A stretch of DNA of 64,000 bases from the NCBI GenBank assembly GCA_010015655.1, contig ML976666.1, positions 1,135,412 to 1,199,411 on the forward strand, in the 5' to 3' direction. Shown piece after piece: positions 34,590 through 44,973 of this stretch (position 1 is its first letter; each line of letters opens with the position of its first letter). The notes under the pieces were generated by a model that was not told where the DNA came from, searched no databases, and saw nothing but the letters and a program-made list of their open reading frames with translations. Source of the DNA: Bimuria novae-zelandiae CBS 107.79 (lineage: Eukaryota > Ascomycota > Dothideomycetes > Pleosporales > Didymosphaeriaceae). Made by a program: the position numbers and the translations under genes.

Positions 34590-35990
34590 GGGTAAAAATT
34601 ACTATATAATATAATTATTAACCTAAATTAAAAAAACTTACTAAGCTCAAAAGAAGGTAATTATTAGGCATATTTATAACCTAGATTCGCGAGGATTTCC
34701 GCCCACACTAGGTGCTGTGCGAGATATATCGAATAAGCTACTCGCTGAGCAAAGCGCTAGTATGATTAGCGAAAAGTTGTCATGTAACTTTATTAAGCGA
34801 ATAGATAGCCTTACTACGCGATTTAATTAGCTACATAATTAATAAAGAGCTTTATATAAGGATCTAGAAATAATTAGGATCTAGTTTAACCTTATAGCAC
34901 GTACTAAAGCGACCTATAGTATTTATAATTTAAATACTTATAACTTTAATAAAATAAATATTATAATAGGCAAGATATTAGTTTAGCTTATTATTATAGA
35001 CTCAAAGAGACAGGATAGGCTAAAAGTAATATAGCTAAGTAATTATAAGTAAGTTATAGTAATCTATAAAATTAATAATACTAGCTAGGTAATTATGTCT
35101 TTTATTATTTTTACTAGCTAGTATTAACTCTCTACTTAGTATAAAAATAATAATATACTATATAACTAGGCTTTCGCTGTTAGTAATAATAGCTAGACTA
35201 CTAATAAGCTTAGAGTATAGTAGCTAAAGCACTTTATTAAATACATATTAAAGTATAAAGTAGGTACACGCTAGCTACTTATACTAAATATTTATATAAG
35301 CTATAACTTACTTAAATTTTAGTTATTTTATAAAAAGAATAATATCTATATATTTTATATACTACTATATTTGTCGTATTTTCTATAGTTACTTAACGTT
35401 AGCTACTTTTCGCTATTAAAGTGCGCATATAGCTACTAGATTAAAAGCCTTATACGCGACTATATTAGCTATATTATAAAATTAGAGTTCTTGCTTACCT
35501 TCCACGCAGCTTATAAGTAGGCAATTATAAAAGAGAATATTTATATAAGCTTTTAAGGCACTAGCCTAGTCCTATATAATCGAAAGGTAATAATATTAAA
35601 GCTTAATATTAAGCTCCGTACACTAACGCCACTTTTACTAAAAGTTACTTTATAAAAAGCTAAAATACTAAGTAATACGCGTAAGCTAAAGGCTTAATTA
35701 ATATTAATTTATAATAAGATTTAAAGATATAAGAGCTTATTACTTACTTCTATTATTATAGAGCTTAATTAGCTTAAAAAGAGTACTAAAGTAATAGCTT
35801 ATAGAAGTACGCTTATACGGGATCGGTTTAAAAAGTTTAAAAAGGTTAATAAGACTACTATAAAACGTAATAAATAAAAAAGAAAGTAAATATATTAGTA
35901 AAACACTTTAATAAGGGTAAAGGTATAAAAGAATATTAAGTAGTAGCTAGAAAGCAAAATGCGTTAAAATAAAGCATAATTAAGTACTAA
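34590..35990 (+). pseudogene. Fot1/pogo transposase (DDE_1), degenerate
   Basis: A fragmentary plus-strand frame is recognisable along its length. The DNA-binding part has DSRGFPPTLGAVRDI (about 34684) and NFIKRIDSLTTRFN (34786). The DDE core has IYNLNTYNFN, where the family has DDIYNFDETGF, then SFIIFTS, ALAVSNN-like text, LLILNIYISYN for the usual LLILDGHESH, and YFSLLKCAYS for the usual CFSPLKRAYS. The C-terminus keeps VIAYRSTLIRDRFKKFKKVN. Every catalytic Asp checked is Asn or lost, consistent with RIP. The start lies near or upstream of the solo LTR G insertion. Confidence 0.82.
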
Positions 35991-36198
35991 TTAGTAAGCA
36001 TTAACGTGCTATAGCTAATATAAAAGACTAAATATATTGCACAAACGTGTATAAAGCGTACTATAATTACTACTTAATTTAGAATAATAATTATATATAA
36101 TTATTATATTACGTTAATAAGTTAGATTGCTATAAAGGTATAAAAAGTTAGTAGGGTGCGCCACTCGCTTGCCTGCGCCACTTACCTGCCAGACACAT

Positions 36199-36540
36199 TA
36201 TTTTAAAATTAAACTTAGCTAACGATTTTTTTAATACCTAAACCTAAGTTTCTTGCGCTCTTATTACTTATATTCTTACTAAAATAGCTTTTACTATACT
36301 ATAGTAAAATAGGTAAGAGATGTCGTGTCTACGTTAGAATTTATAAGTTATAGTTTAACTAGTGCTAGTAACGTAGGCAGATCCGCTACTTTTATAGTAA
36401 AGTTAATATACTATTAGAGCTTATTTCTCTAAGCAGTATCCTTTCGTATAAATAGCTATTTATACTAATTATTAGATTAATTAAGAATAATAGTTACTTA
36501 GGTAACTATAGAATCTAACTTAATAGTTACATATAAGGTA
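36199..36540 (-). pseudogene. Cop-5 gag N-terminal part, degenerate
   Basis: A minus-strand frame near 36530-36420 reads VTIKLDSIVT*VTIILN and then LFIRKDTA, which lines up with the Cop-1 Gag start (KSDPAVTRVTIILN … LFIRRDVA). This ties Cop-5 to the same Copia lineage. Stops replace Gln and Trp. Confidence 0.7.
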
Positions 36541-36637
36541 TTAGTAGCTTTATATAGGTTATAGGTGCTACTTAATCAGTATAGGCGTGTAAGCTTTAGT
36601 CGTGTAATCTTCTTTATAATTTATTATAAGCTTAGTC

Positions 36638-36655
36638 GCAATCTAGGCTTATAAC
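36638..36655 (-). other. Cop-5 primer-binding site, RIPed half-tRNA-iMet type
   Basis: Inside the LTR the coding strand reads GTTATAAGCCTAGATTGC. It differs from the Cop-1 site at four of 18 positions, three of them RIP-type transitions, so it was the same anticodon-arm complement of initiator tRNA-Met. Confidence 0.65.
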
Positions 36656-36882
36656 TGTTATAATTAATGTAGTAAGATAAAGGGTAACTGTGTAAAGTAG
36701 TAAAATTAGTGTATTATGTATTGTGTTGTTGTTCTGTTCTGTTGTTGTGTTCCTGCTGCGCTCCCCACGGGCCAGCAGTAGGGTCTATTTACATGACGTA
36801 TCTATGATCCTGTTGAGGTAAGAGGTGCTTGATAAGATGAGGAAGCAGCACCAGTGATCCGCGTCTCCTCTTAACCGTCACA
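36656..36882 (-). repeat. Cop-5 5' LTR
   Basis: 227 bp, plus-strand TGTTATAATT … TTAACCGTCACA, immediately right of the primer site. The outer 120 bases are of normal composition. It marks the right edge of the transposon stack; the flank is TTTAG. The partner LTR is outside the window. Confidence 0.7.
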
Positions 36883-36926
36883 TTTAGCCTTTAGCTGACA
36901 CTAGCACAACTTCGGTGTCTATTAAG

Positions 36927-37733
36927 ATGAATTCTGGCTGTCCCTATACGGGCTATGCTCCTGCGTTGCCTTACGATTCTCAAGATGAGAATCTGAAGCA
37001 GGCGTCACTGCCCTCCAGTAAACACGCGCCGCAGAACGTGGCTTCCGCCCATGGTACCTCCGCCAACGGGGAATTTTTCAAAACAACGGACTGCGCCTAA
37101 AACGACCCTGTGATGACTGTATTCGAATGTATTTTGCGAAACGCTATAGGTGAGACGTTGGGCGTCCAGAGAAAAGATTCCGGTGCCCGTTTGCAGCCGA
37201 TTGTACCTGCATCGGCTCCCAAACCGAATGGGCATGTTAACCCTACGATTATATCTACCTCGGAGGAGGTGAATGGTAGAAAGAGAACCTTTTCACAAAG
37301 CAATCTTCATGAGGGGTCCGTTGCGAATCGTTTTTCGAAGCGGGTAGCGGTCGAAGGTGCGCCTTCTTCAACTGGTGGGATGGCTGCGAGAAAGCCAACT
37401 TCGCAACCAGTTGCAGTACCTTCCATGATGAGGCATGCAACTCCCATGCCCTCTCATAACCATCGCTCGCAGATGTGCCTGCCGCATGGTCCACATTTAC
37501 AGGGAAGAACCATGGGATCGCTACATTTCATGAACCTACAGCAGCTGCGCGAACTGCAGCATCATGGAAACAGACATCAAACGGCACTCGTTTGGCCTCA
37601 TAGTGGTTTAAATTTATTGCGTGACATGCATTTCAACCCCACTGATACCGGGCATCGGGCTCAGGTCATCCATTTTCTGATTGTATACCAAGGGCCTAAC
37701 CAGTGCTACAGAGGTACGTCGTCCCACGCCTCC
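36927..37733 (+). pseudogene. Gene 0: unknown gene, truncated by a solo LTR
   Basis: A frame from ATG 36927 (MNSGCPYTGYAPALPYDS) stays open to the LTR at 37734 apart from one TAA at 37098-37100 (between DCA and NDPVMTV). That codon would be CAA before a C-to-T change in CA context. About 260 residues remain. It is rich in Ser, Pro and His, with a basic stretch NGRKRT … RFSKRVAV (about residues 115-145) and a more structured end, LHFMNLQQLRELQHHGN. I do not recognise the family; the KR-rich middle recalls gene 1 (NTRKRSD … SFKRIRHV), but that is too weak to call homology. The 3' end is missing. Confidence 0.5.
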
Positions 37734-37936
37734 TGTCACGGTTTATGGCTCTTACTCTACAAGATAGTTGCTCCTACCTTGACATGGTTGCGACTTACCT
37801 TCTTTCTGTCTAGGACTAGCGTTGTTTGTGCCTGCGCACCTATACCTTCTGTAGCTTCTAGATAGAACAACCTCAGTTCAATCCTGCAATCTTTTCCACT
37901 GCGTACTGTCCGCTCAGCGCTCTGCTCACCGCGACA
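37734..37936 (+). repeat. Solo Cop-1-family LTR at a gene-gene junction
   Basis: 203 bp, TGTCACGGTTTATGGC … CTCACCGCGACA, matching the reverse complement of the Cop-1 LTRs (1249-1453, 6556-6760) without their RIP changes. The flanks differ: CCTCC on the left, GATAG on the right, so there is no TSD. The left flank is gene 0; the right flank enters mid-way into an NLR gene. Confidence 0.9.
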
Positions 37937-38934
37937 GATAGCAAAACAAGAGAGTCAGTGGAGCGCCACCTGTTATCAAACGCAGATGGTACCTTCCTCT
38001 GGGTAGCATTGGTGTGTCAGGATCTCAAGAAAATACCACGCTGGATGGTGCGTGCAAATCTCACAGCGTTTCCACCTGGACTGGACTCTCTGTACAGGCG
38101 AATGCTGGACCACATATGCAATTCAGAGGTCGCAGATCTCTGCAAGCGTATACTGGCCTCTATCGCAACGGTTTACCGACCTATCACGTTGCAAGAGCTG
38201 GCATCTCTTGTTGAGCTGCGTGATGAGGTTGGTGATCTCGAGTCGTTACAGGAGATTATTAGCCTTTGCGATTCGTTTTTCACGGTTCGAGACGGAGTTA
38301 TTTATTTTGTACATCAATCAGCAAAGCACTTCTTACTTGAAAGGTTTCAGAAGTTATCTTCCTATCTGGCGGGGAAGAGATCCACTACGCACTCTTTTCA
38401 AGATCGCTCCAGGTCATGTCTACGACGCTCCAACGAGACATGTAAAGATTAGGTGCGCTAGGATATCCAGCCGAGCACCTGTCGACGCTCAAGGGTCATA
38501 GCCACTCGGTCACGTCCGTCGCCTTCTCCCACGACTCGGCCCGGGTCGCGTCGGCGTCGGGCAACCGGACGGTCAAGATCTGGGACGCCAGCAGCGGCGA
38601 GTGCCTGTCGACGCTCAAATTTGGCAAGGCACTTTACCGCATTGCTTTTGACGTTTCTGGTTCATATCTCGACACGGATGTTGGCACTATCGACATAAGT
38701 GCTCTGTCGGGTTCAGTCACGCTTTCAACTATTTCAGAGCCTTGCAGTCCTCAATATCATGGCCTTGCTCTTAGCGCAGATGGCGTGTGGATAACCTATA
38801 ATTTAGAGCATCTAGTGTGGTTGCCCTCAGAGTATCGGCCGTCATGCTCGGCTGTGTCGGGGAATGCAATTAGCATTGGTGTTGGAATGGGAAGGGTGTG
38901 GATATGTAAGGTTAAGCGTAGTAGATTATCTTAA
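37937..38934 (+). pseudogene. NACHT-WD40 STAND (NLR) gene, 3' half only, frameshifted
   Basis: It opens in mid-domain with DSKTRESVERHLL, SNADGTFLWVALVCQDLKK and PPGLDSLYRRMLDHIC, then ASIATVYRPITLQELASLVE and the FVHQSAKHFLLERF end of the winged-helix part: the C-terminal half of the NACHT module of fungal NLR-like proteins, which act in non-self recognition and programmed cell death. The P-loop half is absent. A frameshift occurs between about 38345 and 38375; the right frame then runs EEIHYALFSRSLQVMSTTLQ, meets TAA near 38446, and enters one GC-rich WD40 repeat (HSHSVTSVAFSHDSARVASA … VKIWDASSGECLSTL, about 38490-38620) and a C-terminal tail ending in TAA at 38932-38934. Such genes usually have many near-identical WD40 repeats; here one is left. 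Confidence 0.85.
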
Positions 38935-39371
38935 CATTAATTACGCTAGCGTAACTTTATCCTATAAATTTTCTATTCTCTCTATTTTATAGAGGGTCGG
39001 AGATGGACATAAGTATATAGCCTGCTAATTTGCCATAACGAAGCTTCGAACATGCTCTAGATCGAGTGGTGGTGAGACAGTCTACTTCTAGAAACTACTA
39101 GACGCCTTAAGGATTTGCCACTTAAGCCTCGTCAAACTAACGAACTCCTCCGGCAAGACTAGCAGGGAGGACGGTCGACCCGCACCGGCCATAGGGTTGT
39201 AGATGTTTCAAAATGCGTGGATAATGAGCGAGTTGAGGTATATGTGGCACAGCTCACAATATTGCCACTTTCTTAGCCACATATATCCCTGCAAAGTACT
39301 AACGCATATCTAGTAAGCGCCTTTATTAGTGGCCGTGCGCTCAGAATAACCGAAGTGCAGGAACTGGAAAC
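38935..39371. other. Intergenic, no recognisable gene
   Basis: Mixed composition with short TA-rich stretches near 38940-39000. No open frame or repeat was recognised, apart from the target sequence CGATACCGGT at its right edge (39372-39381). Confidence 0.5.
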
Positions 39372-39381
39372 CGATACCGGT

Positions 39382-39509
39382 TAAAGGGAGTTAGGTCACT
39401 ACTGTAAGCTATGTTATGTACCCGCGCCACTCGCCAACCCTGCGGGTAGTTAGCGTAAAAAGGCCCTTTAGGCGAGCGAGCCGGGCGTAATCAATCAATC
39501 AATCAAAAT
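39382..39509 (+). mobile_element. 5'-truncated LINE copy, 128 bp
   Basis: Matches the last part of the full LINE (44868-44961): GGGAGTTAGGTCACTACTG, then AGCGTAAAAAGGCCCTTTAG, then an AATC-repeat tail. It has about 30 extra bases in the middle (39418-39450), so it came from a different source copy. It is flanked on both sides by CGATACCGGT (39372-39381, 39510-39519). Confidence 0.85.
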
Positions 39510-39666
39510 CGATACCGGTCAGACAGGAGAGGATTTCGTCAGACTGGCCAGAGAAAACAGCGAGAACTCAATTTGTGGAGAAAGAGGAGGGGATTTTTAA
39601 ATAAGGGAGGGAAGCGTGATGGAGATAGGGGAGAGTAACGCGCGCGCGACGCGCTAATTAGCCTAA

Positions 39667-40935
39667 ATGCGCAGGAAAACTATAAAAGCTACTAAACTTC
39701 ACCACAAGAACGCGCAGCACGAAAGCGATTTAAACGAGTTTAGTTACGTAGATAAAGATAATCACGTTAACCTCGAGCCGCCTAGGGCCCCACAACTGAA
39801 CCGTATAAGAAGGATACCTAAAGGACTAGTTAGGGGTAAGGCGGCGAACGAAAACGCGGAGCACACGAGGGCGCGTAAAGTTGAAGGCTAAAACCTAGAG
39901 AGAACGCTAGTAGCGATACTAGGCGCTTTAGAAGACCTTAGGGCAGACAATTCGGCACTAAAAGCGGATAACTAAGAGCTCAAGACAGTGGTTAAAGAGA
40001 TAACGAGGGAGTTAGCTAACACTAAGGCACAGCTTGCAGATGCTAGGGCCTAATTATTAAAACTTTTAGGCGAGTTAAGAACCTAAATAGTAACTAATAG
40101 TTCACTATCTTATGCAGACGTAGCACGTACGCTACTAAGTAGTTAACCTAGTAACCTGCGTACCCTCTCTAGAATAGTAACACTAATAATAATAACTAAC
40201 ATGCCCTACTGCACGATAGACACCTCTAGAGTAGAGGAGACAGATAGACAAGAGGCTTAGATAGGGAGGATCCGGGAAGCTATCGAGCGAGAGATTAGGA
40301 TAATTGAGGGTAAAGAAAAATAGCGGTGCGTAGCGGTAGTAAAAGACCCTAAGGATACTAACAGGATCAGAATTTCGTGCAGGAGTAAGGAGGAGTTAAG
40401 GGAGGTTAAGGAAGCAGCATAGAAAACTGCTATAAGGGGCGCAAGAATCCTCCGCGATTAACTATACCTAGTATGGATAGATAACGCGAATCGCACTGCG
40501 GTCTTAAACAAGCGCGACGAAGTACGACAAGAGGCTGCGCAAGCCTTAGGGGAGGAGAACGAGGTGTAGATTGAAAAGATGAACTGGCTAAGTAAAAAGA
40601 ACTCAGGCAAGGCATACGGATCTATGGTTATATACGTAAAGAGAAGCAGCGAAGCGGCGCGGCTCCTCTAAGGACAATATTTCCATATTAACGGAGAATC
40701 AGCATACACCAGGGAGTTCAAGCCCCACGTGGGCCATGTGCAATGCTATAAATGTTAGTAACTAGGATATAAGGCCTTTGTATGCACAAGGCAATAGACC
40801 TGCGCAAGGTGCGCAGTGCTAGGTCACCACTATAGAGAATATTAATCCGAAATCCCAAAGTGTATACCTTGCGGAGGGCCCCACGAATCCTTCTTAAAGA
40901 ACTGCCGGATACTACACCCCAGCCATAATGAATAG
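39667..40935 (+). pseudogene. LINE ORF1 (Gag-like, zinc knuckles)
   Basis: Begins MRRKTIKATKLHHKN. A coiled-coil-like stretch (EDLRADNSALKADN, ELKTVVKEITRELAN) lies around residues 95-140. The C-terminal part has knuckles of C-x2-C type (about 40740-40910): VQCYKC, TCARCAVLGHHY and KCIPCGGPHESF. Trp and Gln codons are TAG at several places. It ends at TAG 40933-40935, overlapping the ORF2 start in ATGAATAG. ORF1 proteins of such LINEs bind the RNA and chaperone reverse transcription. Confidence 0.8.
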
Positions 40936-43900
40936 ACCGCTCCAGATCTTCCAGCTTAATGTAGGAAAGCGGAGAGTGGTATAGCATAGTATAATAAACG
41001 ACGAATAACTATAGCAATACAGTGTGCTAGCGATTGCGGAGCCCCACACACAACGGAATAAGGAAGGCGGACTACTCACGACCCCTATAGGACACCTAAA
41101 CTAGATAAAGCTTATACCAACAACACAAAAAGAGGGCAAATGGCCAATTCGGAGCATAATGTAGATTAGAAGAGACATTAAGGCCGAACAGGTAGCGGTA
41201 AACTCATCAGACCTCACGGCAGCGGTACTACGGCTCCATGACAGACACCTCTTAGTCATGTCGGTATACGTAGAGGGCACGAATGCACGAGCGCTGGCAG
41301 ACTCTATTAGCACGCTCCATGCCCTAATCTAGTAATAACGAAATCGTATACAGACGCGCACAGATGTAATACTAGTTGGCGACTTCAACCAGCACGACGC
41401 ATTGTGGGGAGGAGACGATGTAATTACACATCGAAGGGGAGAGGCAGACCCAATTATTAATTTAATAGACAGCAATTACCTGCAAAGCCTACTTCCGCGC
41501 GGCACAAAGACTTGGCACCACAGGGACTAAGAGAGCACGATTAACCTAGTGCTTACTTCTACAGAACTGGCAGAGGACCTAGTGCGATGTAGAATACACG
41601 GGACCGACCATGGGTCCGATCACAGCGCGATTGAGACGACATTTAACGTGAACACACCGCCTTAAAGAGATAAGGGGAGGCTCCTTTTTAAGAACGCACT
41701 ATAGGAAGAGATAAGACAAAGGATTACAAAAATACTGCTTACTAAACTAGTAATAGGGGATACTTAATATTAGGCAGACTGTCTGATAGAGGTAGTACTT
41801 AAGGCGGTTTACAGCCTTACCCTAATAGTAAAGCCGTTACCGTACATAAGAAGGTGGTGGACGTCGGATCTAACCTAGCTACGGAGGGTATACACGTATT
41901 AGAGAAACTAGGCGAGGGCGCAACGTCGGGCTGGCCGACTTAACCTAGCTATGGAAGAGAAAGCAAAAGAGGCAGTAAAATAGTTTTACAATACAGCACG
42001 GCGATAGCGAAAGTCCTATTGGGACAACTTCCTTGCAGAAGACGGCAATATATGGAAAGCCGCCTAATACCTCCAGCCGGGCAAAAAGGCAGAATTCGGC
42101 AAAACCCCGCCCTTAACTAGGGAAGATAGGACTATAACTAAGGGACTGCAAGAGCAAGCGGAGGAGATGCTCTCTATCTTTTTTCCGCCACTACTAGAAA
42201 TGATTGAGGAGGAGGGAGAGAGACACCAAAGAAGGCAACTACCTATGCCACCGCTGAACGTAGAAGAGATAGAACAGGCAGTAAACAAGGCAAAACCATG
42301 GAAAGCGCCTGGCGAAGACGGTCTACCAGCGGGAGTATAGAAACAAATATGACTAGTAGTGAAATGGGAGGTACTGCGCCTGTTCCAAACGTCCATTAAT
42401 AAGGGTTAACTACTAACTCAGTGGTTAAACGCCAGGATTATCCCCCTGAAAAAGCCCAGGAAAGACGACTACACTAAAGCAAAGGCGTGGCGACTAATCT
42501 TACTACTATTAATACTAGGAAAGATAATAGAAGCGGTGCTCGCAGAAAGAATATCGTACATGGTGGAGGAGCATGGCCTCCTCCCCACGAACCACTTTGG
42601 GGCCAGAAAGAAGCGTTTAGCCGAACAAGCGCTGCTGGTGCTGCAGGAGTACATATATCAAGCATGGAGGCAGCGGAAGGTGCTTAGCCTTATTAGCTTT
42701 GATATTAAAGGTGCATACAATAGTGTGTGCAAGGACAGGCTAATACAGAGGCTATGCGCTAGAGGGATCCCCTAAATTCTAACGCGTTAGGTGGACGCCT
42801 TCTGCTCGGAGCGAACAGCGAACATTGTGATAAATGGACTATTATTAGAGAAGAGAGACCTGCCACAGGCAGGGCTATTGCAGGGCTTACTACTATCGCC
42901 TATCCTCTTTCTCTTCTTTAACGCCGATCTCGTCCAGGGCTAGATTAACAAGGATAAGGGGTTAATTGTATTTATAGACGACTTTAGCGTATAGGTGACA
43001 GGTTGCTTAGCTATAGACAACTACGAGGGGCTCTAAAAGTTTATTAGCTACGCGAGCAGCTAGGAAAAGCAAAGCAGTGCAACCTTCGAGGCGGACAAAA
43101 CAACGCTAATATACTTTATATAGAATAAGGGGCGGACCTGCACCTAACTAATTAGAGTAAAAGGCCAAGAAGTTAAGCCAGCAGACGAGGCAAAGATACT
43201 AGGGGTTATTATGGATGTAGAGCTCCGATACAAGAAGCATATAGCAAGAGCAGCGACGCAAGGACTAAAAGTGGTAATGGCACTTTCCCGGTTAAAGAAC
43301 CTGTCACCTTGGACAGCTCGACAGCTGTTCAGAGCCACGGTGGAACCAGTCGTGGACTACGCATCTTGTGTATGGCAGCACGTAGCCAAGCATACCCCCT
43401 TAGCATTTTAGAATATCTAGAGGATAGGTGCAAAGGCCATTATTGGCTGCTTTCGGACAACAGCTATAGCAATTGCAGAGGCCGAAGCAGGCATACATAC
43501 GGTGATAGAATAGCACAGCCACAAAGTAATAAAGCTTTAGGTCAACATCCACTCCCTGCCTAGGACGAACCCGCTAACACAGTTACGTTTTAAGCCATTT
43601 GCAAGATTTATTTCACCCCTCTAGATAATAGCCTTAGCGCATGAAGATATAGACACTAGCCACATGGAAACAATTATGCCATATGTAATCAGCCCGTGGA
43701 GCAAACGCATCACGACAACGGCAGAGCCAGACTTAGAAAAGGCCATAGCACTAGTACACTAAGAGGACGGAATAAAGATTATAACTAGCACGTCGGCGCG
43801 CCGTGGCAACGTCGGAGCAGGGTGGGTAACACTAGACACCTAGGACAATAGGATAAACAAACCCCGCACTAGCTCTGCTATCCTAGGCCTAAGGGAAGAG

Positions 43901-44752
43901 CAGAACCCGTATATAGCAGAACTATTTGCTATTACAAGAGCGCTAGAGGCTCTAGGGAAACCGCACTAGAGGCGAATCGTAATCCTCACAAGAAACCTAG
44001 CCGCCCTTTAGGTAGTTCGCCAGCCAAAGAGACAGTTAGGATAACACATTATCCAAAGAATCTATCGCATAATCTAGGACCTAGAGATGCTAGAAAACAA
44101 AGTAGATCTTATATAGATTACAGTAAAATGCAGCAACGCTCTTACAGACGAAGCGAAGAAAGCGGTAAAGAGGACTACGCAGGAGGGTAGTACGCCACCT
44201 ATACAACAGCTTTAAGCTAAATCAACCGTTATTAACACGATAATGGTAAAAGCCTAAGTAAAAAGAACTCTGCCAGACGGCACAGGTGCATATAGCAAGC
44301 GGATAGATGCAGCACTACCAGGACAACATACCCGCAAGTTATACAACAACCTTAGCAGATAAGAAGCGACCATGTTAGCATAGCTACGCACAGGGATAAT
44401 ACAGCTAAACGCATATTTCTACTAGATTAGAGTAGCGGATTCTAGGGCATATGCTTATAGTTACATAGAAACACCTAAGCACTTCCTCTTCCGATGCGCG
44501 CGATGGGACACGCTTAGGGAACAAATGCTAGAGCAATCAGACACGCTAAGGGGAAGCCTCTCATTCTACCTTAGAGGGAGAGCAAAGATAGATCCAGCGA
44601 AGACATGGACACCGAGCATAGAGGCAGTGAAAGCGACAATTCGATACGCGATAGCGACAAAACGCCTAGAAATAGCAAGCGGAACGTAGGAGGAAAAGAC
44701 TAACCCTCTCACTCAGCAGGTTCTGCTTTATTTGCCGAAGAAGGGACACTAA
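40928..44752 (+). pseudogene. LINE ORF2 (endonuclease, RT, RNase H)
   Basis: One frame throughout, about 1274 codons, broken by in-frame stops. The N-terminal APE endonuclease starts MNRPLQIFQLNVGKRR and has LAIAEPHTQRNKEGGLL. The RT part contains KAWRLILLLLILGKIIE (about 42480), SFDIKGAYNSVCKDRLI (about 42697), GLLLSPILFLFFNADLV (about 42890) and FIDDFSV (about 42970), so the catalytic D-D survives. RNase H lies near 43770-44200, then a CCHC-like region, ending KKGH* at 44750-44752. It would nick target DNA and reverse transcribe in place. It cannot work with its stops. Confidence 0.85.
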
Positions 44753-44973
44753 ACACTTAGGGGAACAGCCCTAAGACAACTTGCTACTAATTACTTAGGA
44801 GGGACTCTAGATACATAGAGTTAGGATAAACAGACACGAGGATGGTTATCTATAGGGGCTAGAGGGAGTTAGGTCACTACTGTAAGCTCTGGTATGTAGT
44901 TAGCGTAAAAAGGCCCTTTAGGCGAGTGAGCCGGGCGTAATAAATCAATCAATCAATCAATCGATACCGGTCA

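Larger units (their letters stand above)
33972..36198 (+). mobile_element. Fot1/pogo DNA transposon in Cop-5
   Basis: Inverted repeats of about 55 bp (33972-34030 and 36142-36198), starting A(G/T)GTGTCTRG and containing GCAGGCAAGCGAG and ACTAACTTTTTAT in both, flanked by TA. Without the solo LTR inside (34151-34536) it is about 1.84 kb, the usual Fot1 size. Heavily RIPed. Confidence 0.88.
25577..36882 (-). mobile_element. Cop-5: oldest Ty1/Copia element, outer shell of the stack
   Basis: Minus strand. The 5' LTR is at 36656-36882 with a primer site inside it, then Gag (36199-36540, then 33600-33971), then a probable protease (about 25900-26200). The rest lies left of the window beyond Gyp-A2. 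Gyp-B2, the 33451-33594 insert and a Fot1 transposon interrupt it. It is very AT-rich. The assignment rests on its primer site and on Gag similarity to Cop-1. Confidence 0.65.
39520..44961 (+). mobile_element. Full-length LINE (APE-RT-RNase H type, probably Tad1-like)
   Basis: About 5.4 kb with two overlapping reading frames and an AATC-repeat tail. CGATACCGGT, extending to CGATACCGGTCA, lies before it (39510-39521) and after it (44962-44973), a TSD of about 12 bp. RIP changes are present but moderate; most stops are Trp or Gln codons. Confidence 0.88.

Noticed and set aside
36927..37733. Gene 0 as a third member of the gene 1/gene 2 family.
   Set aside because: Only KR-rich patches and a vague F-x-M-x-x-L similarity were seen; the signature DALDLTRCV block is absent from the part that remains.
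39480..39510. Regular AATC repeats here and at 44940-44962 as a possible microsatellite or array feature.
   Set aside because: They are the 3' tails of the two LINE copies, at the expected place before the target duplication.
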